The translations under genes were made by a program, and so were the position numbers. A stretch of 64,000 nucleotides of DNA from Myxococcales bacterium (GTDB lineage: Bacteria; Myxococcota_A; Polyangia; Fen-1088), in NCBI GenBank assembly GCA_022184915.1, contig JAGTJU010000004.1, positions 62,001 through 126,000 of the forward strand. Direction: 5' to 3'. Position 1 is the stretch's first letter; each line of letters begins with the position of its first letter. Positions 38,240-46,553 of the stretch are shown in pieces. A model generated the notes under the pieces. It saw nothing but the letters and a program-made list of their open reading frames with translations, searched no databases and was not told the DNA's origin.

Positions 38240-39523
38240 ATGAGCCTGCTTCGTGGACCTGGCGATCACTTTCGAGCGTTCTTCAAACTGACCAGTGGCT
38301 GTGCGGACAAGTTCGACCGGACACGGACATGGAGCGCCCGCAGCGTCTTGATGTGGCTGATGGTCCTGACGATGCCGGACCGAAAGATGAGCTATCGACG
38401 GAGCTTGCGGATCGTGGCGTACTACGGGCGCAAGGTGTTCGATTGGGCGAAGGTACCGACGTTGTCGTCCATCAGTGAAGCAAGAAAGAAGGTCTCGATC
38501 GAGACATGCCGTGGGTTGCTGCACCAGCTGGTCGAGCGGTGCGAGTCCATCATGCCGACTCCGAAAACCCCGTGGGGGAAACGTCGATTCATCGCGTTCG
38601 ATGGAACGCGGGTTGTGTTGCCGCGCAGCGCGGATACAGCGAGGAAGATGGCGCGGCCGAAGCGGCCGAATGGGACGTCGGTGCACAATCCACAAGGGTT
38701 GGTGGTGATGGCTGCGGATGTGTTTCGCCGTCTTCCGTTGGATTGGTCCCTGACCGGAAAAGGCATCGGCGAGAGGACGTCCATGCAGAAGCTGGTTCAC
38801 CGATTGCCGTTCAAGGCAGGCGACGTGGCCGTCATGGACAGAGGGTTTCCGAGTCGCCACCTGTTCTCAGCCTTGATTGAACATGGCGTTGACATCATTG
38901 CGAGAATGAGCGCATCGAAGGCGACGGCGTGGAAAGAGCTCAAGCCATTCTTGTCTTCAAACAAGAAGACCGCCCAAGTGACACTGACGCTTCCGGGGGC
39001 AAAAGGGAACATTGAGCTTCAGGTGCGCGTCGTCGAGCGCGACGCAAAGCCAGGCCGCCCGAGGAAAGGCACGAAGAACGAAAGGATGGTCATCGTGTCC
39101 ACCTTGAGCGGAAAGGACGGATTCGATCGCAAAGACATCATCAAGCTCTACGCCTCTCGATGGGGAATCGAATCTCTCTTCAAGGAAATGAAGAGCTTCA
39201 TGCAGACCGAGGACTTCCACAGCAAGAGCGTCCAAGGATGTGAACAGGAACTCATTTCCGCGATGATCTGGATAGCCCTGGCATCGTTCCTTCAAGCAGA
39301 AGCGGAGCGTACCCTTGATGGCCGACGCGTCGTTCGCGCAGACTGCCTACGAGCGGCCGGTGATCTGCTCTTTGCGATGCTTTCAGGAAAATCCATCCAT
39401 GAACAGATGGACGATGACATCGCCGCCCTTCGAATGTTCGCGTACGCCCCACAACAAGACAGGCACTATCCGAGGGAGTGCAAACGTCCCTTCGGTCGCA
39501 CCATCCAAAGGGGTGGTGCTTAA
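38240..39523 (+). CDS. IS4-family DDE transposase
   Basis: 427 residues, full length. Catalytic acids are Asp121 (IAFDGTRV), Asp200 (VAVMDRGFPS) and Glu311 in YASRWGIESLFKEMK, which satisfies the IS4 Y-(2)-R-(3)-E-(6)-K signature exactly. There is no frameshift or stop, so the enzyme is probably active. The C-terminal end runs into the right terminal repeat (its last codons overlap 39519-39523). A TTGACA at 38206-38211 may serve as a -35 element. No accessory gene is carried. Lower GC and different codon choice than the neighbours support horizontal origin. Confidence 0.93.
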   Translation: MSLLRGPGDHFRAFFKLTSGCADKFDRTRTWSARSVLMWLMVLTMPDRKMSYRRSLRIVAYYGRKVFDWAKVPTLSSISEARKKVSIETCRGLLHQLVERCESIMPTPKTPWGKRRFIAFDGTRVVLPRSADTARKMARPKRPNGTSVHNPQGLVVMAADVFRRLPLDWSLTGKGIGERTSMQKLVHRLPFKAGDVAVMDRGFPSRHLFSALIEHGVDIIARMSASKATAWKELKPFLSSNKKTAQVTLTLPGAKGNIELQVRVVERDAKPGRPRKGTKNERMVIVSTLSGKDGFDRKDIIKLYASRWGIESLFKEMKSFMQTEDFHSKSVQGCEQELISAMIWIALASFLQAEAERTLDGRRVVRADCLRAAGDLLFAMLSGKSIHEQMDDDIAALRMFAYAPQQDRHYPRECKRPFGRTIQRGGA

Positions 39524-39537
39524 GTGAACAGCATTGC
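39519..39537. repeat. IS right terminal inverted repeat
   Basis: Perfect 19-bp inverted copy of the left end; the transposase stop lies inside it. Confidence 0.9.
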
Positions 39538-39545
39538 GGCTAGGC
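39538..39545. repeat. Right target-site duplication of IS
   Basis: GGCTAGGC, second copy of the target duplication. Confidence 0.85.
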
Positions 39546-39595
39546 GCGCGTCCGGTGGCGAGCGCCTTTCGTGAACGACGGTGGTATGGGACCCT

Positions 39596-39973
39596 TCACG
39601 AGGGACGCGCCGTCTTCGTGTAGACCTTCGCGACGATGCGCCACCGGCCTCGGACGCGCAGCAGGGTGAGGTGGTCCGTGAAGGCGTGCGCCGCGAAGCG
39701 GAACATGACCTTCGCACGCGCCATGTCGTTGACCACCTCGAGGTCTTCCATCGTGGCTTCGTGGGGGGGAATGAGCCCGGCCTCTGCATGTTCGATGAAC
39801 CTCTCGAGAGGGACGAGCTCGAGCTTCTGGTCAGCGTCGAGCGACTGCAGGTTGCAGCTCGAGTAAAACGCGCGAGCAAGGGCTCCGGGCTCGCCGCGCG
39901 CGCCTGCGAAGTAAAGGCGCAGGACCTGCTCGACTTCTTGATGGTCTTTCGATGTGTTCTCGTCGTTGGACAT
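39596..39973 (-). CDS. NTF2-like (SnoaL/lumazine-binding type) protein
   Basis: 125-residue protein with the cone-like NTF2 fold pattern: helix EVEQVLRLYFAGARGEPGALARAFYSS, then strands ending LTLLRVRGRWRIVAKVYTKTARP, a typical C-terminus of the putative lumazine-binding subgroup. There is no signal peptide. Small-molecule binding or isomerase-type activity is possible but unproven. The second of two close ATGs is chosen because AAGGA is eight bases upstream of it. It follows the tandem-cupin gene on the same strand after about 57 bases, so both may be one unit controlled by the divergent LysR regulator. The IS inserted about 60 bases after its stop. Confidence 0.75.
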   Translation of the reverse strand: MSNDENTSKDHQEVEQVLRLYFAGARGEPGALARAFYSSCNLQSLDADQKLELVPLERFIEHAEAGLIPPHEATMEDLEVVNDMARAKVMFRFAAHAFTDHLTLLRVRGRWRIVAKVYTKTARPS

Positions 39974-40030
39974 GTGCATTTTCCTTCTCGAGTCGTTCGG
40001 GTCTCAGCGTGCGTCGCCCGTGCCTCCGTC

Positions 40031-40861
40031 TCAGGGGACCGGTACGAAGTCGAAGGCCTGCTCTTGATAGAAGAAGGTCAGACAATCCGACGGGGAGGCG
40101 TCGGCACAACGGGTGACGTGTTCGGCGCCTGCGGGCACGAAGTAGTAGGACCCCACGGGCAGCGTCGTCGGCTTAGCCTCGCCCGAAGGAGTTGGGTTTT
40201 CGAGGAGGCCGGCCAGAACCACTGCATGATAGGCGGCGGTGTGCAGATGCGGGGGCGTGGCGCCCCCCTTCGTGAGCTTCACGAACGTCCCGTGCCGTCC
40301 CGTGGCGCGATCGCCGTAGACCGTTCCGAACTCGGCCACCCCGGGAAGGATGGTCTCGAACTGAACAGACGCTGCGGGGCGGAAGGGCGCCGTGGTGCCG
40401 GCCGCAGGGTCGGCGGCGCTGAGGGAGGGGTCAAAGTCGAAAGCCGAGGCTTGATAGAAGAAGGTGAGACAATCCGACGCCGAGTTCGGGGCGCATCGCG
40501 TGATGTGCTCGGCGTTGGCGGGCACGTGGTAGTAGGATCCTGGGCCGAGCGGCACCACGCTCGCGCCGTTGCCGGGAATCGGGTTTTCCACGAGGCCCGC
40601 CAGCACGACCCCGTCGTAGGCTGCACCGTGCGTGTGGGCGGGGGTGCCTTGCCCCTTTTTCAGCCGGACGAAGGTGCCGTGGGCCCCCGCGCTGCGGTCG
40701 CCGTGAACGGTGCCGAACTCCGCGATCTCCGGCAGAATTTCCTGAAAAGCCACGTCCTTGGACTGGACGAAGACCGCCGCCGGATTTTTCTGGACGGCCG
40801 ATTCGTCAGACGCACAGGCTCCGACGAGCAGGGACAAGATGATTCCAAGTTTCTTCGACAT
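40031..40861 (-). CDS. Tandem cupin lipoprotein, DUF4437-like
   Basis: 276 residues. Residues 1-16 are a lipoprotein signal (MSKKLGIILSLLVGAC; lipobox VGAC, lipidated Cys16). Two homologous cupin units follow (about 40-140 and 165-270), each with E(I/T)LPxxAEFGTVxGDR, HGTFVxLxKGxxTPxHxHxAAY, a VLAGLxENP turn, GSYYxVPAxAEHxTRC and SDCLTFFYQ. Metal-type His positions (PAHTHG/PPHLHT and AEHITR/AEHVTR) are kept in both. The family resembles DUF4437. It is probably periplasmic or outer-membrane attached; substrate unknown. AAGGAAC precedes this ATG, which is preferred to an upstream in-frame codon. Confidence 0.8.
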   Translation of the reverse strand: MSKKLGIILSLLVGACASDESAVQKNPAAVFVQSKDVAFQEILPEIAEFGTVHGDRSAGAHGTFVRLKKGQGTPAHTHGAAYDGVVLAGLVENPIPGNGASVVPLGPGSYYHVPANAEHITRCAPNSASDCLTFFYQASAFDFDPSLSAADPAAGTTAPFRPAASVQFETILPGVAEFGTVYGDRATGRHGTFVKLTKGGATPPHLHTAAYHAVVLAGLLENPTPSGEAKPTTLPVGSYYFVPAGAEHVTRCADASPSDCLTFFYQEQAFDFVPVP

Positions 40862-40890
40862 GTTCGTTCCTTTGTTTCGCTGCAAGAGAG

Positions 40891-40926
40891 CCAACCAGTC
40901 TCGAAAAAGAGACTAAGGGCGGTTGG
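40891..40926. promoter_or_regulatory. Nested palindrome between cupin and lysR genes
   Basis: AGTCTC (40897-40902) pairs with GAGACT (40909-40914) across six bases, and flanking CCAACC (40891-40896) pairs with GGTTGG (40921-40926). It sits in the 128-base divergent promoter region, a likely operator for the LysR regulator, which typically controls the divergent gene and itself. Confidence 0.5.
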
Positions 40927-40989
40927 TCGTGAGCGGGATTGGCGAAAAATCGGTGCGCTCTGTGCAAAAATCGCCAGACCTTCGCGATC

Positions 40990-41862
40990 ATGGATTGGGA
41001 CGATTTCCGCTACTTCCTCGCCGTGGCTCGCCATGGCTCCATCAGCGCGGCCGCCAAAGCCCTGGCGGTGCAGCACTCCACGATGGCCCGCCGGATCAAG
41101 GGACTGGAAGAGGCGCTCGGCTGTCGCCTGTTTGACCGCCTGGAGGGCCGCCATGTGGTCACGGCGGCGGGGCGGGACGTGGAGGAATCAGCCGAGCGCA
41201 TCGAGCGCGAGGTTCTTCTGATGGATAGAAGGGTCCTGGGGCGCGACGCTCAGCTCGGTGGGCCCCTGCGTATCTCTACGGCCGACGCGATGGCCGTGAC
41301 CTTCCTGATGCCCATTTTCAAGCGCTTCGTGGCGGCGTACCCGCAGCTCGAGGTGACGGTGTCGGCCTCGAACAGCTACGTCGATCTTGCAAAACGCGAC
41401 GCCGACGTGGTGATCCGGGCCAGCAACGCGCCGGGGCCCGACCTGCATGGGCGCAAAGAGGCCACGCTGGCCTTCGCCGTTTACGGCAGCCGCAGCTATC
41501 TCGAGGGGCTAGGCGCGGCGCAACCCTCGTGGGTAATGCCTGCGGGGGGACTGCCTCATCAGGACTGGGTCAGAGCCCACAGGGGCGGCGCGCCCGTTGC
41601 GCTCACCGTGGATGAAGCGACGCTGACCCATGCGGCTGTAGCCCAAGGGATCGGTGTGGGGCTCCTACCCTGTTTCATGGGGGATGCCGACTTTTCCCTG
41701 CGGCGCTTCATGGACCCCGCGCCCGATACGAACATCGATCTGTGGCTGCTGCTGCATGGCGATCTGAAATCCACCGCCAAGGTACGGGCCTTCGTGAATT
41801 TCGTACGGGAGGCCGTGCGAGAGGGGCTGGACCTGCTCGAAGGGCGCAAGCCTGCCCCCTGA
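40990..41862 (+). CDS. LysR-family transcriptional regulator
   Basis: 290 residues: winged helix-turn-helix (about 1-60; WDDFRYFLAVARHGSISAAAKALAVQHSTMARRIKGLEEALGCRLFDR), linker helix, and a periplasmic-binding-type effector domain (about 90-285; GPLRISTADAMAVTFLMP, DADVVIRASNAP, VAQGIGVGLLPCFMGD). The ATG giving MDWDDFR is chosen because the HTH begins there. It is divergent from the cupin/NTF2-like genes across a nested palindrome and most likely regulates them. The inducer is unknown. It converges with the giant repeat-protein gene, 13 bases between stops. Confidence 0.9.
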   Translation: MDWDDFRYFLAVARHGSISAAAKALAVQHSTMARRIKGLEEALGCRLFDRLEGRHVVTAAGRDVEESAERIEREVLLMDRRVLGRDAQLGGPLRISTADAMAVTFLMPIFKRFVAAYPQLEVTVSASNSYVDLAKRDADVVIRASNAPGPDLHGRKEATLAFAVYGSRSYLEGLGAAQPSWVMPAGGLPHQDWVRAHRGGAPVALTVDEATLTHAAVAQGIGVGLLPCFMGDADFSLRRFMDPAPDTNIDLWLLLHGDLKSTAKVRAFVNFVREAVREGLDLLEGRKPAP

Positions 41863-41875
41863 GCCACGGGCTGCG

Positions 41876-44800
41876 CTACCAGATGTGCCCGCCGAAGCCG
41901 CGCGCAGGTTCCAGGCGCGCCTTGCGGGGCGCGCGGCCATACCACGCGGCCGTCTGCGTTCGCGGAACGGGTGAGATCTCGAAGGGGATGAACAACACCT
42001 TTACGAAGCGGTTGCGCCCGCTGCGCTCGTAGCCAGCCAGACCCAGGAGGACTTCCCACATGGTGTCGCCCGGGCGCTTGACCTCTGACTCCCAGAAGGG
42101 AAACACGATGAGGCGCGACGTGCCCTCGTTCGGTCCTTTGCCCGTGCGGTACCAAATGTTGGGGAACACATAGGTGCCCTTCCAGCCCGCGCGCTCGAAG
42201 CGCGCGAAGAGCGGGAAGAGCATCTGGCTGCGGCGGCCCTCGCTCTTGTAATCCCAGTAGAGGGGGAAGAGCACCGTCGTGGCCTGTTCGGGTGTGCTGC
42301 GGCGGTAAAAGAGCGGGCCCAGAGTGTAGGTGGTCTGCGTGTCCTCCCGGTGATGACGAAGGAACAGCGGCAAAAGGCCCGTGGTACGACTTTGGTGATA
42401 GGCGTGGTGGTCGAAGAAGAGAGGGAACAACACGCTGGTGGCCGAGGCGATTCCACGATGCCGCCAGAACAGGCCCAGCCACCCCGAGAGGGAGCGCTCG
42501 GGCCTGCTGCGCTGGTAGTGCAGCAGGGGCAAAAAGAAGCGCGTGTTGGTCTCGGTGACCTTGTTCGTGTGGCTGAACCACAGCGGGGCCAATATCGCGA
42601 ACGAGCTCGTGGGCGTCTGCCGGCGGAAGAAGGGAGGGACGTACCACCAGGTGCTCGTCGCAGACCGGCCTCGTCCAAAAACGGGCGTCACGATGGCCGC
42701 GTTCGTGGGTTGCGTGCGGACGTAGAAGAGCGGTAGCAGCGCGGCCGAGAACCACTGCGTGTCCGGATTGCGGCTGTACCACGCGAGCGGGACCACGCCA
42801 CGGGTGTTCGTGCTGCCGGTGCGGCGGGAGAAGAAGGGCCCCAGCACCGTGGTGGTGCGACGTTGCTGGCTGTCGTCGAAGCGCCAAAACAGGGGGAACA
42901 AGACCTGGTGCGCGCGCGCATCGCTACGCCCCGACCACCACAGGGGAAAGCCCACCGTGGTGTGGCCCTGAGCCCAGGTGTTCCGGTAGAAGAAGAGGCC
43001 CATCCAGGTGGTGGAGGTTTGCTTCTCGAAGTTGCGCCATCGGTAGCCCACGGGTGTGACGAGCAGGCTGCGCTTTGCGTTCCGCCCGTAAAAGTAGAGC
43101 GGTACGAGCCCTTGTGCGTAAGTGCTTTGTCCGCGCGATGCGAACCAGGGTCCGAGCTGGATGGTTCCTCCTTTGGGGCCGGCAGAGCGCCAAAACAGGG
43201 GAAAGAGCGTGTCCAGGGCGTAGCCGTCGCTGTCGCGCTGGCGGAAGTACGTGGGGAAGACGTAGGTGCCGGTCTCCTGGACCGGGCCCGAGGCTTCCCT
43301 TTTCAGCGTGGCGTAGCGGCCGAAAAACGGAAAGATGAAGCGGGCGTGCGTGGAGGCATCATCGATGGCCACCCAGGGACCCACGACCCGCGTGCGCTGC
43401 TGAAGCTGCTTGTTGGTGAAGTCGAACCACAGGGGAAAGGCCCCCGAGGCAGCCACGGTGCGTGACTCGTACCAGAAGTACGGGCCCACGAAGCCGGCCT
43501 TGCGCTCGGGCGTGGCTTTGCCCATCGCCACGGGCGTGATGAAGGTTCGGGCGAACGGCGTGCGCTTGTAGTGCACGAGCGGGAAGAGCGTGAAGCTCGT
43601 CTCGTTGGCCTTGCCGGGCTGGGCGCCCCGGCGGAAGTAGAGCAGGGGAAACAGGGCATCGGTGCGCTCTTCACCCACGCGGGCGTGATAGTAGGGGCCC
43701 ACCAGCGTGTGGCTGCTTTTGGCCTCGTGGTCGCGGAAATGCCAGAAGAGCGGCGCCACCACCGTGTGTGCTCCCTTCGGCGAACGGCCCGCGAAGAGAA
43801 GCGGAAAGAGCCCCGCCGACCAAGCTTGCGGCCTGCGGCTGTAGAAGGCCGGCCCCAGCACCGTGGTCTTCCGCTGCGTTTTCACATCGTGGAGGTGCCA
43901 GAAAAAGGGCAGCGCGACGGCGTAGGAACTCCGGGCCGTCTCGCCCTGCGCGTAGAGCAAGGGGAAGATCACCGTGGTTTTTGCCTCCCCATTGCGAAAG
44001 TGGCCGAAGAGGGGGAGCGCCAGGGTGAAGTTTCGGCGAGGCGAGTTGAAGTGCCAGAGCAGGGGAAAGACGATCGCGTGCCGCCTATCGTCTTCCCGTC
44101 CGAAGAAGGCCAAGGGAAAGAGCCCCCCCGAGCCGCCACGCGTGCCTTTGTCGCCGTAGTAGGCCAGTACACCTGCACCCACGGCGGTCAGGCTCTCGGT
44201 GGGCGACTTGCGGCGGAAAAAGAAGGGAAGTACCGCCGTGGCGGTTGCGTCGTGCACACGATCGCGAAAGTGCCAGATCAGGGGAAAGAGCGTGCTGGTA
44301 GAGCCCGTTTCATCCTGGCTCCGATAAAACAGCAGCGTCCACAGGGCGCGGCTGCCCGTCACGCGGTCGACCCGCCTGTAGTAGAACGGGAAGACGAGGT
44401 CGAGGTCGCGCTCGGGGGACCGGCGGCTGACGATGGGGGGGACGAGCAGCGTGAACCCGCTCGTGCCTTTGGCCCGGTCCCGGGCGTAGCCGCCGAGCGG
44501 GGTGAGGGCGAAGGCGCGTGCGCCTCCGTCGCGTGAGCGCCAAAAGGCGAACGGGAAAAGCAGGCTCCACCGTGCTCTGTCTTCGGCGTCGTACGCCGTG
44601 TAGTAGAGCGGCAGGACGGTCGTGAAGCGGCTCTTCGGTCGTTTGAAGTCGAGGAAGGGACCCACCACGGTGCTGTGCCGGTCGGGCCCCGAAAAGTGCC
44701 AGGCCAGCGGGAAGAAAACCGTCCCGCTCTTCGTCTCGCTGCGAAAGCTCCAGAGCAAGGGAAAGAGCACGTCGTACTCGTTTTTGCTTTGGTTGCGCCC

Positions 44801-45775
44801 GAACCAGTAGACCCACAGAAGCGAGCCGCGTTGGTTGGGCCCCGCCCACGAGCTGTAGCCAAGCGGGCCGAGCGTGAGCTTGCGACGGCCCTCGGCGTGT
44901 TGGAAGCCAAGGGGCAGCAGCAGCACGTTCGACGATTCGCCTCGGCGCCACGCCCACAGGAGGGGGAATCCCACGGTGGTTGCCCGTGCCTTGCTGCGGA
45001 AGCTCCAGACCAGGGGAAAAAAGACATCGGACGCCTCTTGCTGGTAGAGGTCGCGGCGCCAGTAGTAGAGGAAAGCGAAGAGGCCCAGAGACTTCCCTGT
45101 CTCGGGGTTCTTGATGGTGAACGAACCCAAAAGCGGCGCGGCCCACCCGAACTTCGTGGAGCCATAGGCCACGGGCCAAACGCCCCACGACGAGGCGTCG
45201 GGTTGGCGCGACCAGGTGATGAGCGGTCCGACCCACAAGGCCGTGCTGACCCGTCTGGCCTCGTAGTTCTCGAACCGCCAGTAAAAGGGCGCCAGGATGC
45301 GGGTCTTTTCACTGCGGCTGAAGAAGTGCCAGTAGAACGGCGCCACCACGCGGTAGCCGGGGATGCCGGACCGGGCGAAGTAGAGGGGCCAGAAGGCCGT
45401 TCGCGGCCCTTCCTTGCGAAAGAGGAGGGCGCGCACGGGGCGCTCGAGCGTTTGGCAGCGGCCGTCCGTGCAGATCGTGCCGTCGGGGCACTCTTCGTCC
45501 GTGGCACAGGCGTTCGGCTCCGGGGCGGTGGCGCCTGGGGCGGGCACTGGCGACGGCGACGAGGTCTGCGCCCGCACGTCCGCGTGCGTGGGCGTCTGGA
45601 AGGGATTGAAGCGGGGGGCGACCGCACGGTTGAGCGCCCCTTTCAGTCCCGCTGGTCTAGCGTTCGACGCCCACACGGGAGCCGCGATGGCTCCCGAGAG
45701 GCGCAAGACGGCGAGAGCGAACGCGAGCGCCAGCGTGGCCGCGGCGGACGAAGAAAACAGACGAAGGCGCGGCAT
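41876..45775 (-). CDS. Giant exported aromatic beta-repeat protein, unknown family
   Basis: 1299 residues; I do not recognise the family. Residues 1-32 are a signal peptide. A Pro-rich linker leads to a six-Cys knot-like segment at about 88-110 (NACATDEECPDGTICTDGRCQ), common in surface proteins of myxobacteria. From about 110 to the end the protein is a near-continuous array of roughly 18-20-residue units, each a short hydrophobic strand of the type TTVLFPLFWxF or TTVLGPFFxRR followed by a charged turn rich in Arg, Asp, Ser and Gly. More than 30 FPL-type cores are visible, alternating in part with GP-type cores. This predicts one strand plus a turn per unit: a very large sheet, solenoid or barrel at or outside the outer membrane. 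It follows a small secreted-protein gene by 21 bases. Confidence 0.85.
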   Translation of the reverse strand: MPRLRLFSSSAAATLALAFALAVLRLSGAIAAPVWASNARPAGLKGALNRAVAPRFNPFQTPTHADVRAQTSSPSPVPAPGATAPEPNACATDEECPDGTICTDGRCQTLERPVRALLFRKEGPRTAFWPLYFARSGIPGYRVVAPFYWHFFSRSEKTRILAPFYWRFENYEARRVSTALWVGPLITWSRQPDASSWGVWPVAYGSTKFGWAAPLLGSFTIKNPETGKSLGLFAFLYYWRRDLYQQEASDVFFPLVWSFRSKARATTVGFPLLWAWRRGESSNVLLLPLGFQHAEGRRKLTLGPLGYSSWAGPNQRGSLLWVYWFGRNQSKNEYDVLFPLLWSFRSETKSGTVFFPLAWHFSGPDRHSTVVGPFLDFKRPKSRFTTVLPLYYTAYDAEDRARWSLLFPFAFWRSRDGGARAFALTPLGGYARDRAKGTSGFTLLVPPIVSRRSPERDLDLVFPFYYRRVDRVTGSRALWTLLFYRSQDETGSTSTLFPLIWHFRDRVHDATATAVLPFFFRRKSPTESLTAVGAGVLAYYGDKGTRGGSGGLFPLAFFGREDDRRHAIVFPLLWHFNSPRRNFTLALPLFGHFRNGEAKTTVIFPLLYAQGETARSSYAVALPFFWHLHDVKTQRKTTVLGPAFYSRRPQAWSAGLFPLLFAGRSPKGAHTVVAPLFWHFRDHEAKSSHTLVGPYYHARVGEERTDALFPLLYFRRGAQPGKANETSFTLFPLVHYKRTPFARTFITPVAMGKATPERKAGFVGPYFWYESRTVAASGAFPLWFDFTNKQLQQRTRVVGPWVAIDDASTHARFIFPFFGRYATLKREASGPVQETGTYVFPTYFRQRDSDGYALDTLFPLFWRSAGPKGGTIQLGPWFASRGQSTYAQGLVPLYFYGRNAKRSLLVTPVGYRWRNFEKQTSTTWMGLFFYRNTWAQGHTTVGFPLWWSGRSDARAHQVLFPLFWRFDDSQQRRTTTVLGPFFSRRTGSTNTRGVVPLAWYSRNPDTQWFSAALLPLFYVRTQPTNAAIVTPVFGRGRSATSTWWYVPPFFRRQTPTSSFAILAPLWFSHTNKVTETNTRFFLPLLHYQRSRPERSLSGWLGLFWRHRGIASATSVLFPLFFDHHAYHQSRTTGLLPLFLRHHREDTQTTYTLGPLFYRRSTPEQATTVLFPLYWDYKSEGRRSQMLFPLFARFERAGWKGTYVFPNIWYRTGKGPNEGTSRLIVFPFWESEVKRPGDTMWEVLLGLAGYERSGRNRFVKVLFIPFEISPVPRTQTAAWYGRAPRKARLEPARGFGGHIW

Positions 45776-45796
45776 CAGGTGCTTCGGGGCGAGGCT

Positions 45797-46366
45797 TTAT
45801 TGCATGGGCATCGGCAACATCTTCCATTCGCCGTTCTCACGGACGAAGCCGATGTCAGCCGTGTGGGAGGCGTCGTCTTTTTTCATCTCCACCTTCAAGG
45901 TGGCCGTCTCGCCCTTTTGCGTGGCCCCCTTGACGTTGAAGTTGGCCCCCTTGAGCTCGTCCTTCATCTTCTTGACGTCGTCGCCGGAGCCGCCCATCTG
46001 CGAGGCGAGCATGCCCTGGTACATCAACGCGTAGGAGTCGATCACCGTTTCGAGGTCGCCGCTTTCGAGCGCCTTTTGCCAGCGTTGGAACGTCTTTTGA
46101 GGTGAGCTCAGCTCGGCCCGCGGGGCAGGCAGCTTGTACTGAATCGATTTCACCTTGTCGCGCGGAAGCTTGAGCGTGTTGCCGCCCGACTTCACGGTGA
46201 ACACCCCATCGAAGTAGTGAACGATTTCGCCCGAGACCTTCGTCTTGTCGAGCATTTCGATGATCTCGTCGGCGTGGGCCAAGGCCGGAAGACCGGCGAG
46301 GCCGAGGGCTAAAACCAGCAGGCAGGGGGCGAGCCGGAGCGGCCGCGAGGCATTTTCATTCGACAT
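45797..46366 (-). CDS. Secreted protein with SH3/LSm-like and NTF2-like parts
   Basis: 189 residues, family not recognised. Signal peptide 1-32 (APCLLVLALGLAGLPALAHA). Residues about 33-75 (EIIEMLDKTKVSGEIVHYFDGVFTVKSGGNTLKLPRDKVKSIQY) look like a small Sm/SH3-like beta barrel. Residues about 85-185 (SPQKTFQRWQKALESGDLETVIDSYALM..., ending TADIGFVRENGEWKMLPMP) look like an NTF2/DUF4878-type domain used by many envelope proteins. AAGGAG lies six bases before the ATG. It is directly upstream of, and probably co-transcribed with, the giant repeat protein, so it may help its export or folding; that link is inference. Confidence 0.7.
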   Translation of the reverse strand: MSNENASRPLRLAPCLLVLALGLAGLPALAHADEIIEMLDKTKVSGEIVHYFDGVFTVKSGGNTLKLPRDKVKSIQYKLPAPRAELSSPQKTFQRWQKALESGDLETVIDSYALMYQGMLASQMGGSGDDVKKMKDELKGANFNVKGATQKGETATLKVEMKKDDASHTADIGFVRENGEWKMLPMPMQ

Positions 46367-46553
46367 CAGATCTCCTTGGCGGGACGGTGCAACACCGAGC
46401 ACGGCCGGCAACGCCCCCGGGGCAAGCTAATCGGCCTGCGTCGCCGAGTCAACGCGAGCAAAACCGCTTTCTTTTCGCAGGGCCGGGCTTTGAGGTGCAC
46501 GCGCCACGCGGGGTCCTGGCCCGGGCTTGCCGGAGGCTCCGCACCTGCGGTGG

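Larger units (their letters stand above)
38149..39537. mobile_element. Complete IS4-family insertion sequence
   Basis: 1389-bp element bounded by perfect 19-bp inverted repeats: GCAATGCTGTTCACTTAAG at 38149-38167 and its reverse complement at 39519-39537, flanked by an 8-bp direct repeat. It carries one transposase gene. Base composition is visibly less GC-rich than the flanks, which suggests acquisition from another genome. The perfect ends and duplication point to a recent insertion. The terminal repeats themselves create stop codons for frames entering from both sides. Confidence 0.93.

Noticed and set aside
42001-42678. Additional open frames (minus strand 42001-42678 and plus strand 42350-42736) within the giant repeat gene
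   Set aside because: Arg/Ser/Pro-rich shadows without RBS or motifs. The repeat frame itself has a signal peptide and consistent periodicity.
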